DNA of 64,000 bases from Streptomyces macrolidinus (GCF_023887685.1 NZ_JAMWMR010000013.1:1-64000), one strand, 5' to 3'. Positions 1 through 9,512 are shown, numbered from the stretch's first letter. The notes: generated by a model from the letters alone, not told the origin. Numbers and translations: made by a program.

Positions 1-79
1 CGTGATGGAACGGCAACCACCACTTCCTGACTGCCGCACGTCCCGACCCACCGCACCACCGTACGAGAGGAACCACGCC

Positions 80-562
80 ATGCAGTCCACACAGCCGTCC
101 GACGACAACCCCGGCACGGACGCCGAGCAGCACAACGGATTCACCGCCGAGGAGCGGGCCGCGATGAAGGAGCACGCGCGAGAGCAGAAGAAGGCGGCGG
201 CGCGGCGCGGTTCGCGAGCGGAGAAGGAAGCGGCGGCGGAGCAGGACGTACTCGCGAAGATCGCGGAGATGCCGGACGCGGACCGGGTCCTCGCCGAGCG
301 GGTCCACGCCATCGTCAAGGCAGCGGCGCCGGACCTCAAGCCCAAGCTCTGGTACGGGATGCCCGCGTACGCCCGGAACGGCAAGGTCCTCTGCCACTTC
401 CAGAGCGCGCAGAAGTTCAACTCGAGGTATGCCACGCTCGGCTTCAGTGACCAGGCCGCGCTCGACGACGGCGCGATGTGGCCGACGGCCTACGCCCTGA
501 CAGAGCTGACCGCGGCCGACGAGGAACGCATCAGCGTGCTGGTCAAGAAGGCGACGAGCTGA
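80..562 (+). CDS. DUF1801 domain protein
   Basis: The protein has 160 residues. The C-terminal ~90 residues carry the pattern of the DUF1801 (YdhG-like) fold, with 'LWYGMPAY', 'VLCHF' and 'TLGFSD'. The first ~70 residues are charged and low in complexity, rich in Ala, Lys, Glu and Arg, and probably disordered. I chose the ATG at 80 because a GAGAGG stands about ten bases upstream; the reading frame itself is open back to position 2. The family has no firmly established function; some members are described as iron-chaperone-like. No operon partner is visible. Confidence 0.8.
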   Translation: MQSTQPSDDNPGTDAEQHNGFTAEERAAMKEHAREQKKAAARRGSRAEKEAAAEQDVLAKIAEMPDADRVLAERVHAIVKAAAPDLKPKLWYGMPAYARNGKVLCHFQSAQKFNSRYATLGFSDQAALDDGAMWPTAYALTELTAADEERISVLVKKATS

Positions 563-668
563 GGAGGAGCAGCGGGCCGGGGGCCGGGACACGGAGACCG
601 GGCGGACGGGCGTAAGGCGTACGGGTGGACGGCGTACGGGTATTCATCGTTCGCCCGCTCCGGATGTC

Positions 669-1214
669 CTACCGCCCTCCATCCGCGCCGACACGGGCCA
701 GCACCAGGTCGGCCAACCTGGTGGGCGGCAACTCGCCGTCCAGGAACACCGTTTCGCTGGGCAGGAGGTCGGCCGCGGCCAGGCACGGCTCGATCCTGCC
801 CTTGCACCAGCGCCGGACCCGCGCGTCCTGCTCGGGATCGTCCGGCGTGAAGCTCCGGCCGTCGATACGCGCCTCCAAGGTCTCCTGGGAGACCTTGAGG
901 AAGAAGTGGTGAACCTCGATACCGGCGTCCTTCAACTTGCCGAAGATCTCGCCGACATACCCGGGGTCGACCAGCGTCATGGGCACCAGGAGGGGGCGGC
1001 CGTACTCCTCGACCAGCCCTACCGCGAGGTCAGCGACCTGCCGCCGCCACAGCCGAAGATCCTGGAAGTCACCGGTAGGCACGTCCACGATCTCCCGCAG
1101 CACATAGCCGACCAACTCCGGGTCGTAGACCAGCGCTTCGGGCCACCGTGAGCGCAACTCCTCCACCAGAGTGGTCTTCCCGCTGCCGAACGCACCGTTC
1201 ACCCAGACGATCAT
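669..1214 (-). CDS. P-loop AAA-type ATPase, small-molecule kinase-like
   Basis: The protein has 181 residues and opens directly with a Walker A motif, GAFGSGKTT, at about residues 7-15. The rest fits the small P-loop NTPase group related to chloramphenicol and shikimate-type kinases: a 'FFLKVS' strand, an 'ARIDGR' lid-like stretch and a C-terminal 'FLDGELPPTRLADLVLARV' helix. The substrate is unknown. Several starts are possible (1223, 1217 GTG, 1214). GGAAGG lies flush against the 1223 ATG and about nine bases before 1214, which favours a start at 1217 or 1214. Confidence 0.75.
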   Translation of the reverse strand: MIVWVNGAFGSGKTTLVEELRSRWPEALVYDPELVGYVLREIVDVPTGDFQDLRLWRRQVADLAVGLVEEYGRPLLVPMTLVDPGYVGEIFGKLKDAGIEVHHFFLKVSQETLEARIDGRSFTPDDPEQDARVRRWCKGRIEPCLAAADLLPSETVFLDGELPPTRLADLVLARVGADGGR

Positions 1215-1247
1215 CACTGTCATCCTTCCCCGCACGCCGAACGATCG

Positions 1248-2597
1248 TCAAACGTCCGCAGCGTTCTCCTGCCGCCACCTCCATCGCCAGAGCGCGTCGG
1301 CCCGATGGTCGTACTCGAAGCCTTCACCGAGTGGCCCCACCCGCTCGATCGCCTCGGCGGTGCGCGGGTCGTCGCGCACGGCGAGACCGTACGCGGCTTC
1401 CAGACGTACGAGTCGGTCGTCCTCGTCGAGCAACGCCGCCAGGGCGTCGGCGATGGCGGGCGTACGGTCCCGGGAGCCGGCCAACGCCGCCGCTGCCGGA
1501 CCCCGCACACCGGCGTCCGGTGCCTTGGCCAGCAACAGCAGTGCCCGGATGGCTTCCGGGCGGAGGTCGTCGTCCCCCAGGCTCATGGTGCACGCCCTGA
1601 GCCGCACCTCGGCGTCCGGGTCGACCATGAGTCCGCGCAGGGCGGTTCTGGCCTCGGGCGTGCGGGGAGTGCACTCCACGCAGAGGGCGTAGGGCACTTC
1701 ACGGCGTACGCGCGGGTCGGGATGGTCGGCGTGGCGAAGGCCGATGGCCTCCTGGTCCGGATGGTCGTGCTCGGTGAAGGCGGCGAGCACCTTCGCGAGT
1801 ATCTCGCCGTCCGTCTTCTCGGCTGCCCAGGCGGCCAGGAGTTCGCTCTCCTTCTTCTCGTAGTAGGGGCTGGTGCCGATCACCCCCCGCGTCCGCAGGT
1901 AATCCAGCACGAACAGGAGAGGCGCCCGGTCCGGGTCGTGACGCCGGGCCACCACTTCCGACCAGGTCTCGAAGCTGCGCCGCTGGAGGAGGATCCAGCG
2001 GACCGTGGACCAGTCCACATGGTCCTCGTCCGGCTGCTTCACGGCGCGGGCGATCAGTTCGTCGACGGGGGTCAGGATACGGAAGGCCCACTCCAGTGAG
2101 GTCAGGATGGCGCCGTGCCCGGCCCGCACGGCGAGGCCGCCGAACGAGACCTGATCGACCCAGCAGTACTCGTCGTCCTGAACCCGGACCGTCAGGGCCG
2201 GACCAGAGGCGCCCTTCCTGCGCCGCAACTCCTCGGCCGAGCCTGTCTCGTACCACGTCCGGGCGGACGCGAGCAGCCGCTCACGGGCGGCCCGGTCAAG
2301 TCGGACCCCGGGGTCCTTGCCCAGCACAGCCGAGAAGACCGCCGGAGAGCCCCCGTCAATGGCGCGCGACAGCGGCGTGGTTCCGTCCGGCAACACCCGG
2401 TCGGGGTCCGCCCCACCCTCCACCAGAGCCTCGGCCACCGACTCGTCGTACGCAGCGACGGCGACACACAACACGGGCAGTCCGTCCGACCCCACGACAT
2501 CGGGATCGGCCCCCTGGCTCACCAACTCCCGCACAACGTCGGCATCCCCATCCCGAACCGCCCCCCAGAGCCGCCCCTCGATCCCAGCCTCACCCAC
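1248..2597 (-). CDS. ankyrin-repeat / HEAT-repeat protein
   Basis: The protein has about 449 residues. The N-terminal ~110 residues hold two to three ankyrin repeats ('LWGAVRDGDADVVRELV', 'QGADPD', 'GGADPD'). The C-terminal ~170 residues hold HEAT-like repeats with 'DPRVRREV', 'DAEVRLRA', 'DAGVRGPAAAAL' and 'DRLVRLEAAYGL'. Between them is an unassigned segment of ~180 residues. This is a protein-interaction scaffold without a visible catalytic domain. The frame is open to 2735, but the first ~46 residues there look non-native, so I prefer the GTG at 2597 behind a GGGGGCGGGA stretch. Confidence 0.72.
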   Translation of the reverse strand: MGEAGIEGRLWGAVRDGDADVVRELVSQGADPDVVGSDGLPVLCVAVAAYDESVAEALVEGGADPDRVLPDGTTPLSRAIDGGSPAVFSAVLGKDPGVRLDRAARERLLASARTWYETGSAEELRRRKGASGPALTVRVQDDEYCWVDQVSFGGLAVRAGHGAILTSLEWAFRILTPVDELIARAVKQPDEDHVDWSTVRWILLQRRSFETWSEVVARRHDPDRAPLLFVLDYLRTRGVIGTSPYYEKKESELLAAWAAEKTDGEILAKVLAAFTEHDHPDQEAIGLRHADHPDPRVRREVPYALCVECTPRTPEARTALRGLMVDPDAEVRLRACTMSLGDDDLRPEAIRALLLLAKAPDAGVRGPAAAALAGSRDRTPAIADALAALLDEDDRLVRLEAAYGLAVRDDPRTAEAIERVGPLGEGFEYDHRADALWRWRWRQENAADV

Positions 2598-2770
2598 GTT
2601 CCCGCCCCCGTTCCGAACGACATCACCAGTCCGTCGAGCAGAGTATGCGCGTAGTTGATCGCCGGTCGAGGCACTCTGTGGACTCTGCTGGCGGACCGCT
2701 GACGTGAGTGTTCTCTTCTGAGTACGAGAACTCATGTACGTCGGACTGTCGGCTGGCAGGATGCCGCGGC

Positions 2771-3466
2771 ATGACGAGTGACAGACAGACGTTCACGGCC
2801 CTGCATCTCCTCCTGGTCTGGGCGACGATGACGGCCGCGGTGCCGATGCTCGGCTTCGGGATGTTCGTGGCGGGCTGGGGCGGTGGAGTCGGTGCGGCGG
2901 TGCCGGTGTTCCTGGTGGGCGCGCCGCTGGTGGTGGGTCTGCTGTCCATGGCGGGCATACCGGTGCGTACCGTGGTGCCACTGTGCGGCACCCTGTCCAA
3001 GCGGCTCGGGTGGGCGGTGTTGGTCTTCATCCTCGGCACGCTCGGCGTTCTGGCGGGTCTGGTGGCCTACAGCACGGGCGTTGGCCTGGGGAGCGCCGGT
3101 ATGCGTTACGCGTTGACGGGGGTGCCGTATGTCGTGGTCGCCGCGTTCTTCGTGCCGAGCCGGTGGGTGCGCTGGGGTGCGGTCGCCGCGCTGGCGGCCG
3201 GAGTCGCCTACGGGGGCTTCGTCGGCCCGGCGCTGTCACACCAGCGACAGCACGACGCGGAGATCGCGCAGTACAAGAAGCACCCGGAGTTGCTGTACAT
3301 GGGCGCCACGCCGCCCGGGATGCAGGTGGTCCGTGCCCAACTCGACAGTGCTTCCTTCGGCGTTGAGTACCACCGTGTCCCTGACTACGAGGCGGGCTAC
3401 GCGGGTCTTGTGGTGCGCTCGCCGCTGACACCGGGAGCCCGGTGCCCCGAGACCCTGGAGATCTGA
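2771..3466 (+). CDS. integral membrane protein, unknown function
   Basis: The protein has 231 residues and about five hydrophobic helices in its first ~150 residues. A soluble C-terminal tail of ~75 residues follows, containing 'YKKHPELLYMG' and 'VRSPLTPGARCPE'. I recognise no family. The upstream part of the open frame (2708-2770) is Cys-rich and unlike the rest, so I chose the ATG at 2771, which has AGGA about ten bases upstream. The gene diverges from the ankyrin/HEAT gene. The tail could be an extracytoplasmic domain, but topology cannot be decided from the sequence. Confidence 0.65.
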   Translation: MTSDRQTFTALHLLLVWATMTAAVPMLGFGMFVAGWGGGVGAAVPVFLVGAPLVVGLLSMAGIPVRTVVPLCGTLSKRLGWAVLVFILGTLGVLAGLVAYSTGVGLGSAGMRYALTGVPYVVVAAFFVPSRWVRWGAVAALAAGVAYGGFVGPALSHQRQHDAEIAQYKKHPELLYMGATPPGMQVVRAQLDSASFGVEYHRVPDYEAGYAGLVVRSPLTPGARCPETLEI

Positions 3467-3644
3467 TCCCGTCCGTCGGCGATTTTCGGCCGGTTGATCG
3501 CGTTGTCGGGTCAACTTCCGCTGTTTGCTGCTGAGATGGGCGGATGGACACGAGGGGGAGCCGTGCCAGGGAACAGGGGTTACGAGGGGTACGAGGGATA
3601 CGACCGTGCCGGTCACACGGGGGCCTGGCGGCGGGGGTGCCCCG

Positions 3645-4316
3645 ATGAGTCCGCGTCGGCGTCGGCGTCGGCGCAAGAGTGACGAGAACCTGCTCGTCGG
3701 CCTCGGCGTGCTGGTCGTCGGCGGGTTGCTGCTCGTCAAGGTCGGACAGTGGGTGTGGGCGCACTGGTGGGTCCTGCTCGTGCTCGGCCTCCTGGCCCTG
3801 CTCGTGCTCGCGGCCTGGATCCACCAGAAGGTCGACCGGATACGGTCAGCCCGGCTGAGGGTCGACGGACTGACGTACTCGCTCGGCGAGTTGGACGCCA
3901 TGCACCACAGCGCCTTCGAGTTCGCCGTCCGTGACCTGCTCGCGCGCGACGGCTCACGCGACGCGTTGCGCTGCGGCGGCCGGGGAGACCTCGGCGCCGA
4001 TGTGAAGGGCCACGACCCGCTCGGCCGCTACTGGGTGATCCAGTGCAAGCACCGCAAGAAGGGGCTCGACGGTTCGGCGGTCGGTACCCCGGACCTCCAG
4101 ACCCTCAACGGCACCGGCCGCCCGGTGCACGGCGGCGACGTCGTCGTGATGGTGACCAACGGGAGGATCTCCCAGCCCGCCCGGGAGTTCGCCCGGCAGC
4201 AGCGCCTGCATCTCGTCGACCGGCGCGTGCTCGAACAGTGGGCCCGCGGACAACGACCGCTGTGGGAGATCCTCCCGGCCGTCCCACCGCCCCGCAGACC
4301 GCCGCGCCTGCGATGA
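3645..4316 (+). CDS. membrane-anchored Mrr-type restriction endonuclease domain protein
   Basis: The protein has 223 residues. It begins with a run of seven arginines, then two closely spaced transmembrane helices (roughly residues 15-60), then a PD-(D/E)XK nuclease domain of the Mrr_cat type. Motifs seen are 'FEFAVRDLL', 'GRGDLGADVKG' and 'WVIQCKHRKK'; the Asp of GADV and the QCK triad are the expected metal and catalytic positions. No methyltransferase or specificity subunit lies nearby, so it is not an ordinary restriction-modification unit. Proteins of this layout are common in Streptomyces and are of unknown role. The ATG at 3645 is preferred; the frame is open from 3525. Confidence 0.75.
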   Translation: MSPRRRRRRRKSDENLLVGLGVLVVGGLLLVKVGQWVWAHWWVLLVLGLLALLVLAAWIHQKVDRIRSARLRVDGLTYSLGELDAMHHSAFEFAVRDLLARDGSRDALRCGGRGDLGADVKGHDPLGRYWVIQCKHRKKGLDGSAVGTPDLQTLNGTGRPVHGGDVVVMVTNGRISQPAREFARQQRLHLVDRRVLEQWARGQRPLWEILPAVPPPRRPPRLR

Positions 4317-4446
4317 GCGGCCCATGGAGGCCATCAGGCCGTGGGCCGGCCCGTGGGATGGCAGGCACGTCGTCTGTGACAGGCCTGTGACCGGAACTAT
4401 GGCTTCCATCACGGCCGGACACTCGTGCCCCTGATGGGGTGACCGG

Positions 4447-5382
4447 ATGCGCAGAGCCGTCCCCCTTCTTCCCGCCCTCGCCGCACTCCTGCTCCTCACC
4501 GCGTGCGGAACCGAACACGCGGGCACCCCCGGCACGGGCGAGGCCGCTGCCCCTGAGTCCCCGACTCCGGTCAAAGGTCCATCCGTTGACGGAGTCCGGA
4601 TCACCTCGGTTACCCTCCCCTCCGCCACGCCCACCCCGAGCGCGGGCTCCGACGGGTACTCCGTCCACGCCGACCCCCTGACCATCGGCCGTGACTCCGG
4701 GATCTCGGCCGCCTACGAGGTCACCAACGACGGTACCCAGGCGCTGACCTACACGATCCTGTTCGACTTCACCGACGACGCCGGCGGGGTCATGAGCAAC
4801 AGGGAGGAGACCGTGCGCACGGTCGCACCCGGCGCGACCGTGCGCCGCACGGTCCGGCTGGGGGAGTGGGCACCCGGTTCGTCCCGGGTGACCCGTGTCA
4901 AGGTCGGCAGAGTGACCAAGGTGCCCACCGCCGAGGCGCCGTCCGCGTCGGGGGAGTGCCCGCCCTCCGGCATCCGTGTCAGCGCCGATGACGGCGACGC
5001 CGCGATGGGGCTGCGGGTGGTGGGTCTGCACCTGCAGAACTGCGGGAAGCGGGACTACTCGCTCAACGGCTATCCGCTCCTGGAACTGCTGGACGATGAC
5101 CTGGCACCCGTCGACGGCGTCCGGATCGTGCACGGAAGCGGCGGCATCACCACGGGGACGGACTTCGACGAACCGGCCCGCCCGCTGGTCCTGAAGCCGG
5201 GCGAGAGTGCCTCGTCGGGCCTCATGTGGCGCAACACCACCGAGTTCGGCACCGCCGTCAACGTCCCGCATGTCAGGGTGCGGGCCGAGCGGGGCGCCGA
5301 TCCGGTGATCGTGACACCCCGCCTCGACCTCGGCACCACCGGCAAGCTGGCCGTCCGCGCCTGGACCCGCTCGCCGAAGTAG
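4447..5382 (+). CDS. secreted lipoprotein with DUF4232-like C-terminus
   Basis: The protein has 311 residues. A type II signal peptide is clear: 'MRRA', a Leu/Ala-rich core, then the lipobox 'LTAC' with the lipidated Cys at about residue 20. The middle (~residues 45-160) looks like a beta-sandwich. The C-terminal ~145 residues, starting at 'GECPPSGIRVSADDGDA' and including 'LQNCGKRDYSLNGYP', match the DUF4232 pattern found in many Streptomyces cell-surface lipoproteins. It probably sits on the outer face of the membrane. Its function is unknown. It converges with the VWA gene, with only about 30 bases between them. Confidence 0.78.
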   Translation: MRRAVPLLPALAALLLLTACGTEHAGTPGTGEAAAPESPTPVKGPSVDGVRITSVTLPSATPTPSAGSDGYSVHADPLTIGRDSGISAAYEVTNDGTQALTYTILFDFTDDAGGVMSNREETVRTVAPGATVRRTVRLGEWAPGSSRVTRVKVGRVTKVPTAEAPSASGECPPSGIRVSADDGDAAMGLRVVGLHLQNCGKRDYSLNGYPLLELLDDDLAPVDGVRIVHGSGGITTGTDFDEPARPLVLKPGESASSGLMWRNTTEFGTAVNVPHVRVRAERGADPVIVTPRLDLGTTGKLAVRAWTRSPK

Positions 5383-5414
5383 GCCCCCTGTCCGCGGCCC
5401 GGCTCTCCCGGATG

Positions 5415-6455
5415 TCAGGGCATGAGCAGCAGACGGGTGTGGGGCACGAGCTTGCGGTTGACGCTGGTGCTCTGCACGAAGATGGTGAAGTCGTCGTTGT
5501 GGTCCGGCTTGACGCGGACTTCGGCGTCCGGGAGGCCGAGCAGGGCACGGGCTTCGGGGCCCGCGTATATCCGGTCCGTCTTCTTCTCCAGCACCGCGAT
5601 CTTCTTCTTGGCCTGGATCTTCTCGGACTTGCTGAGCTGGTAGAACGCGCAGCCGGTGCGGTAGGTGTGTCCGCACTCGACGACCCAGTCCCGGATCGCC
5701 GCGTCACGGGTCACCGGGAGCAGTTCGTACGTGGAGGGGTTCACGGGGGTGAGGCCGGCCGCCTTGATGGTGTCCTTGTTGACCACCTCCGCGCCGGTGG
5801 AGAACACGGCCCGCGAGCCGCGGATGCCCTTGGTACGGCCCACCATGAACTTCTCGGTGGCCTCCTGGATGACATGCCCGGCCTCTTCCAGGCCCTGGGT
5901 GCTGGTGGCGTCCCAGATGGCGATGTTGTCCTTCGGGAAGCCGCACTGCATGGCTTCGCGCTTGCCCATCTGGTCCGGTACGAGGACGGCCAGCGTCCAG
6001 TTGTCCTCCTGCGTCCTGGTCATCTCGGCCACGGCCTCGACCAGTTCGCGCTGCCGGGTGGACGGAGCGTCCGGGCAGCGGTGGCTCGCGTTCTCCTGCC
6101 CGTCGGTCAGGATGAACGTCAGGAAGCTGTGGTCACCGTACAGTTGGGCCGTCTGCGCCAGCTCCCGCTGCGACTTCAGCGCGGCGGCCAGCAGCGCCGT
6201 CATCCCGCCCGTCGTGTACAACTCCTTCAGCGACGGCATCCGCAGCACGTCCTTGTCGTAGATGACGCACTCCACGCTGCTCGCGAAGACATACACCGTG
6301 ACACGGGTCTCCTGGTCCAACTCCCGCGACCGCCGGGCGAGATAGGCGATCTGCTGGTCGGCGACCTCGACGACCTTGCCGCTCAGATGCCGCATGGACG
6401 AACTTGCGTCCAGCACAAGAGCGACGTGGTTGATGTAGTTCTGGCTCCCGGACAT
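5415..6455 (-). CDS. VWA-domain protein
   Basis: The protein has 346 residues. A von Willebrand factor A domain spans about residues 8-210. Its metal-binding MIDAS motif DASSS (DxSxS) is at ~16-20, the conserved Thr is in 'TTGGMTAL', and the Asp is in 'LTDGQENA'. The C-terminal ~100 residues contain 'CGHTYRTGCAFYQLSKSEKIQ' broken by a lysine-rich stretch and are not assigned. A strong ribosome site (AGAGGGGG, about seven bases upstream) supports the ATG at 6455. There is no signal peptide, so it is likely cytoplasmic. VWA proteins of this kind often act as binding adaptors. Confidence 0.8.
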   Translation of the reverse strand: MSGSQNYINHVALVLDASSSMRHLSGKVVEVADQQIAYLARRSRELDQETRVTVYVFASSVECVIYDKDVLRMPSLKELYTTGGMTALLAAALKSQRELAQTAQLYGDHSFLTFILTDGQENASHRCPDAPSTRQRELVEAVAEMTRTQEDNWTLAVLVPDQMGKREAMQCGFPKDNIAIWDATSTQGLEEAGHVIQEATEKFMVGRTKGIRGSRAVFSTGAEVVNKDTIKAAGLTPVNPSTYELLPVTRDAAIRDWVVECGHTYRTGCAFYQLSKSEKIQAKKKIAVLEKKTDRIYAGPEARALLGLPDAEVRVKPDHNDDFTIFVQSTSVNRKLVPHTRLLLMP

Positions 6456-6534
6456 ATGACAGCCCCCTCTTTCCGGTTCGATGCACCCACCGTCTCACCC
6501 ACCACTGACAATCGACCTCGTTCCCGGGAGCGGC

Positions 6535-6561
6535 GGGGTCAGTGGGGTCAGTGGGGTCAGT
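6535..6561. repeat. three perfect 9-bp tandem units
   Basis: Three consecutive copies of GGGGTCAGT lie in the intergenic gap between the VWA gene and the phosphatase remnant. No coding role is visible. Confidence 0.85.
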
Positions 6562-6612
6562 GGGTCGACAAGATCAATCCTGTGACGAGCCAGATGGTGT
6601 GGAGGGCGTCCG

Positions 6613-6654
6613 ATCTCTACGGGACGTTCCAGGATCTCTACGGGACGTTCCAGG
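6613..6654. repeat. 21-bp perfect tandem duplication at the 3' end of the phosphatase frame
   Basis: Two identical 21-bp units (6613-6633 and 6634-6654) stand head to tail. On the minus strand the upstream unit encodes the last residues 'WNVP' and the stop codon of the histidine phosphatase frame. The second unit therefore repeats the stop region just after the gene. Confidence 0.9.
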
Positions 6655-7224
6655 CGGAGACGCACGGCTGACCGTCCTCGATGGCCAGGAAGCCGAGGGT
6701 GCCAGGATGCGGGTGGCCGAGCAGTCGGCCCGCGGACGCGTCGAGGCCGAGCCAGCGCACGGTGAGCACACGCGCGAGATGGCCGTGCGCGACGACGGCG
6801 ACATCGCCCTCGCTCAGCAGCGGACGGATGCGGTCCAGCACCGCGTCCGTGCGCACGGCCACCTGCTGGAGCTGCTCGCCGGGGTGATCGGCATCACCGG
6901 GAGCGACCCCGTCCCGCCACAGGTCCCAGCCCGGCCTCGCCGCACGGATCTGCTCGGCGGTCAGGCCCTCGTAGCCGCCGTAGTCCCATTCCAGCAGGTC
7001 GGGATCGGGCTCCGCGCTGGTCAGACCGGCCAGCTCGGCCGTCCGCAGGGCCCGGCTCATGGGCTGCTGAACACGGCGACCAGGCGGCGGTGCGCCAGCC
7101 TCGGTGCGAGAGCCCTGGCCGCCGCCTCACCCGCGTCGGTCAGCGGAACGTCGGTCCGGCCGGCATGCCGCCCCGACAGGCTCCACTCGGTCTGGCCGTG
7201 CCTGATCACTATCAGCTCCCCCAT
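6638..7224 (-). pseudogene. histidine phosphatase, split by a -1 frameshift
   Basis: Two minus-strand frames together make one normal-length (~195 residue) phosphoglycerate-mutase-like phosphatase. The first (7224-7057) carries the catalytic 'IRHGQTEWS' and ends '...VFSSP' then TGA. The second (7060-6638) begins ATG with 'SRALRTAELAGL' and carries the second conserved His in 'VVAHGHLARVL'. The junction is an ATGA overlap at 7057-7060, and one missing C in the CCC/ATG region would restore a single frame. The catalytic residues are on different pieces, so separate translation would not give a normal enzyme unless the pieces reassociate. Sequencing error, pseudogene and programmed frameshift are all possible. 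Confidence 0.75.
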
Positions 7225-7366
7225 GGCCGGGCACGCTACCCGACCCCGCCGCGTCCGCACAGGCCACGATCCGACCCTGCCGCGTCCGTACCGGCCACCG
7301 GCACCGCCTGGCTTCGGACCACCAAGCTGTGTTACGGTTCTGGTGTTGCAGTTGTGGTACCCATGA

Positions 7367-7666
<300 letters not shown>

Positions 7667-7688
7667 TCGCCGGACGCGTATCCACTCA

Positions 7689-7721
7689 CCGGGGTCCGCA
7701 CCGTCATGGTGCGGACCCCGG
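7689..7721 (+). terminator. Rho-independent-type terminator after cold-shock gene
   Basis: A perfect 14-bp stem (CCGGGGTCCGCACC and its complement) closes a 5-nt loop and is followed by TTTGTGCTGTTT. It lies 22 bases after the cold-shock stop and before the helicase, so helicase expression would need read-through or its own promoter. Confidence 0.85.
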
Positions 7722-7753
7722 TTTGTGCTGTTTCCAGAAAGGCAGATCACTGC

Positions 7754-9412
7754 ATGTCCCGCAGGCCCCAGAAGCCGACCAGGCGCGCCTCGTCACCCTC
7801 TCCGTCCGCGTCGTCGCCACGTGAGTTCCGGCTGCCGGAAAGCACGACACCCGCACTTCCCGCCGTCGAGGAATTCGCCGGTCTGGACATGCCCGCGGGG
7901 CTGCTGAAGACCCTCACCGCGCAGGGCGTGACCACCCCCTTCCCCATCCAGGCCGCCACCCTGCCCAACTCGCTCGCCGGCCGCGACCTGCTGGGACGGG
8001 GCCGCACCGGCTCCGGCAAGACCCTCGCGTTCGGACTGGCGGTCCTGGCGCGCACGGCCGGACTGCGCGCGGAGCCCAAGGCCCCCCTCGCCCTCGTACT
8101 GGTGCCCACCCGTGAACTCGCCCAGCAGGTGGCGGACGCGCTGACCCCCTACGCGACGGCGGTGAACCTCCGCCTGGCCACCGTGGTCGGCGGGCTGTCC
8201 ATCACCAAGCAGGCCGGTACGCTCCGGCGCGGCGCCGAGGTGCTCGTGGCGACCCCCGGCAGGCTCAACGACCTCGTGGAACGCGGGGACTGCGGGCTCG
8301 GCGACGTCCGCATCACGGTGCTGGACGAAGCCGACCAGATGACCGACATGGGCTTTCTGCCGCAGATCACCAAGTTGATCCAGCAGGTGCGGCCCGACGG
8401 GCAGCGCATGCTCTTCTCGGCCACCCTGGACCGCAACATCGACCGCCTGGTGCAGCGGTTCCTGACCGACCCCGTGGTCCACTCCGTGGACCCGTCCGCG
8501 GGAGCGGTGACCACCATGGAGCACCATGTGCTCCACCTCCAGGACGAGACCGACAAGAAGGCCGTCACCACGCGTATCGCGGCCCGTGACGGTCGGGTCA
8601 TCCTCTTCCTCGACACCAAGAGGTCCGCCGACCGGCTCGCCAAGCGGCTCCTCGCCGTCGGTGTCCGCGCGGCGGCACTGCACGGAGGCCGCACCCAGCC
8701 GCAGCGGAACCGCACCCTGGAACAGTTCAAGAACGGCCAGGTCACCGCGCTGGTGGCGACGAACGTCGCGGCCCGTGGCATACACGTCGACGACCTCGAC
8801 CTCGTCGTGAACGTCGATCCCCCGACCGACCACAAGGACTACCTCCACCGGGGCGGCCGTACGGCCCGCGCCGGTGGCTCCGGCAGCGTGGTCACGCTGG
8901 TCCTGCCCGAGCAGAAGCGCGACGTCACCCGGCTCATGTCGGACGCGGGTATCCGCCCGCGGACGGCCCGTATCAAGTCGAGCGACACCGAACTGGCCAC
9001 CATCACCGGCGCCCGCGAGCCGTCCGGCGTGGCCGTCACCATCGAGGTCCCCCAGCCCGCGACACCGGCGGCGTCCCGCCCGGACCGGAAGCCCGGCACC
9101 AAGCCCGGCAGGCGATCCGGCGGCCGAGGCCGAAGCGGCGGCGGGGGCGGGGCCCAGGCGGCGGCAGGTACGGCCAACGGGACGGGTGGCCGCAGCTCCC
9201 AGCGCCGGGCGGGAGCCGGCGCCGCGGGCGGCCGTGGCGCCGACCGCCAGGCCGCGCCCGGCAAGGGGGCCGGCGCTGCTTCCGGCAAGGCGCCCCGCGG
9301 CACCGGTCGACGGACCGCGACCGGCGGAGCCACGGGCGGTGCCACCGGCACCGGTGGCCGCGGCTCCGACCGCCGAGGCGCCGCGAAGAGCGCTCCGCGA
9401 AGGCGGCCGTGA
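7754..9412 (+). CDS. DEAD-box ATP-dependent RNA helicase
   Basis: The protein has 552 residues. The helicase core runs to about residue 415. It shows a Q-motif region 'PFPIQ', motif I 'GRTGSGKT' (~83-90), motif II 'LDEAD', motif III 'SAT', and in the second RecA lobe 'ARGIHVDD' and 'HRGGRTARAG'. The last ~120 residues are a Gly/Arg/Ala-rich low-complexity tail typical of actinobacterial RNA helicases and likely to bind RNA. Unwinding of structured mRNA in the cold is the expected role, given the cold-shock gene just upstream. The ATG at 7754 has AAAGG about eleven bases before it. Confidence 0.93.
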   Translation: MSRRPQKPTRRASSPSPSASSPREFRLPESTTPALPAVEEFAGLDMPAGLLKTLTAQGVTTPFPIQAATLPNSLAGRDLLGRGRTGSGKTLAFGLAVLARTAGLRAEPKAPLALVLVPTRELAQQVADALTPYATAVNLRLATVVGGLSITKQAGTLRRGAEVLVATPGRLNDLVERGDCGLGDVRITVLDEADQMTDMGFLPQITKLIQQVRPDGQRMLFSATLDRNIDRLVQRFLTDPVVHSVDPSAGAVTTMEHHVLHLQDETDKKAVTTRIAARDGRVILFLDTKRSADRLAKRLLAVGVRAAALHGGRTQPQRNRTLEQFKNGQVTALVATNVAARGIHVDDLDLVVNVDPPTDHKDYLHRGGRTARAGGSGSVVTLVLPEQKRDVTRLMSDAGIRPRTARIKSSDTELATITGAREPSGVAVTIEVPQPATPAASRPDRKPGTKPGRRSGGRGRSGGGGGAQAAAGTANGTGGRSSQRRAGAGAAGGRGADRQAAPGKGAGAASGKAPRGTGRRTATGGATGGATGTGGRGSDRRGAAKSAPRRRP

Positions 9413-9436
9413 GGCCGCGGCCGAACACCTCGTGAA

Positions 9437-9512
9437 GACGGCGAGCCTCGATCACCTGAGCCCGGCGACGCTGCGTGTCGCGCCCGGCACCAGGTGACCG
9501 AGGCTCGCCGTC
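9437..9512. terminator. long bidirectional terminator hairpin
   Basis: Two 22-nt arms (9437-9458 and 9491-9512) are inverted copies with one mismatch. The loop holds a further small GCGAC/GTCGC hairpin. It sits between the convergent helicase gene and the pfaC-like gene and probably ends transcription from both sides. Confidence 0.85.
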
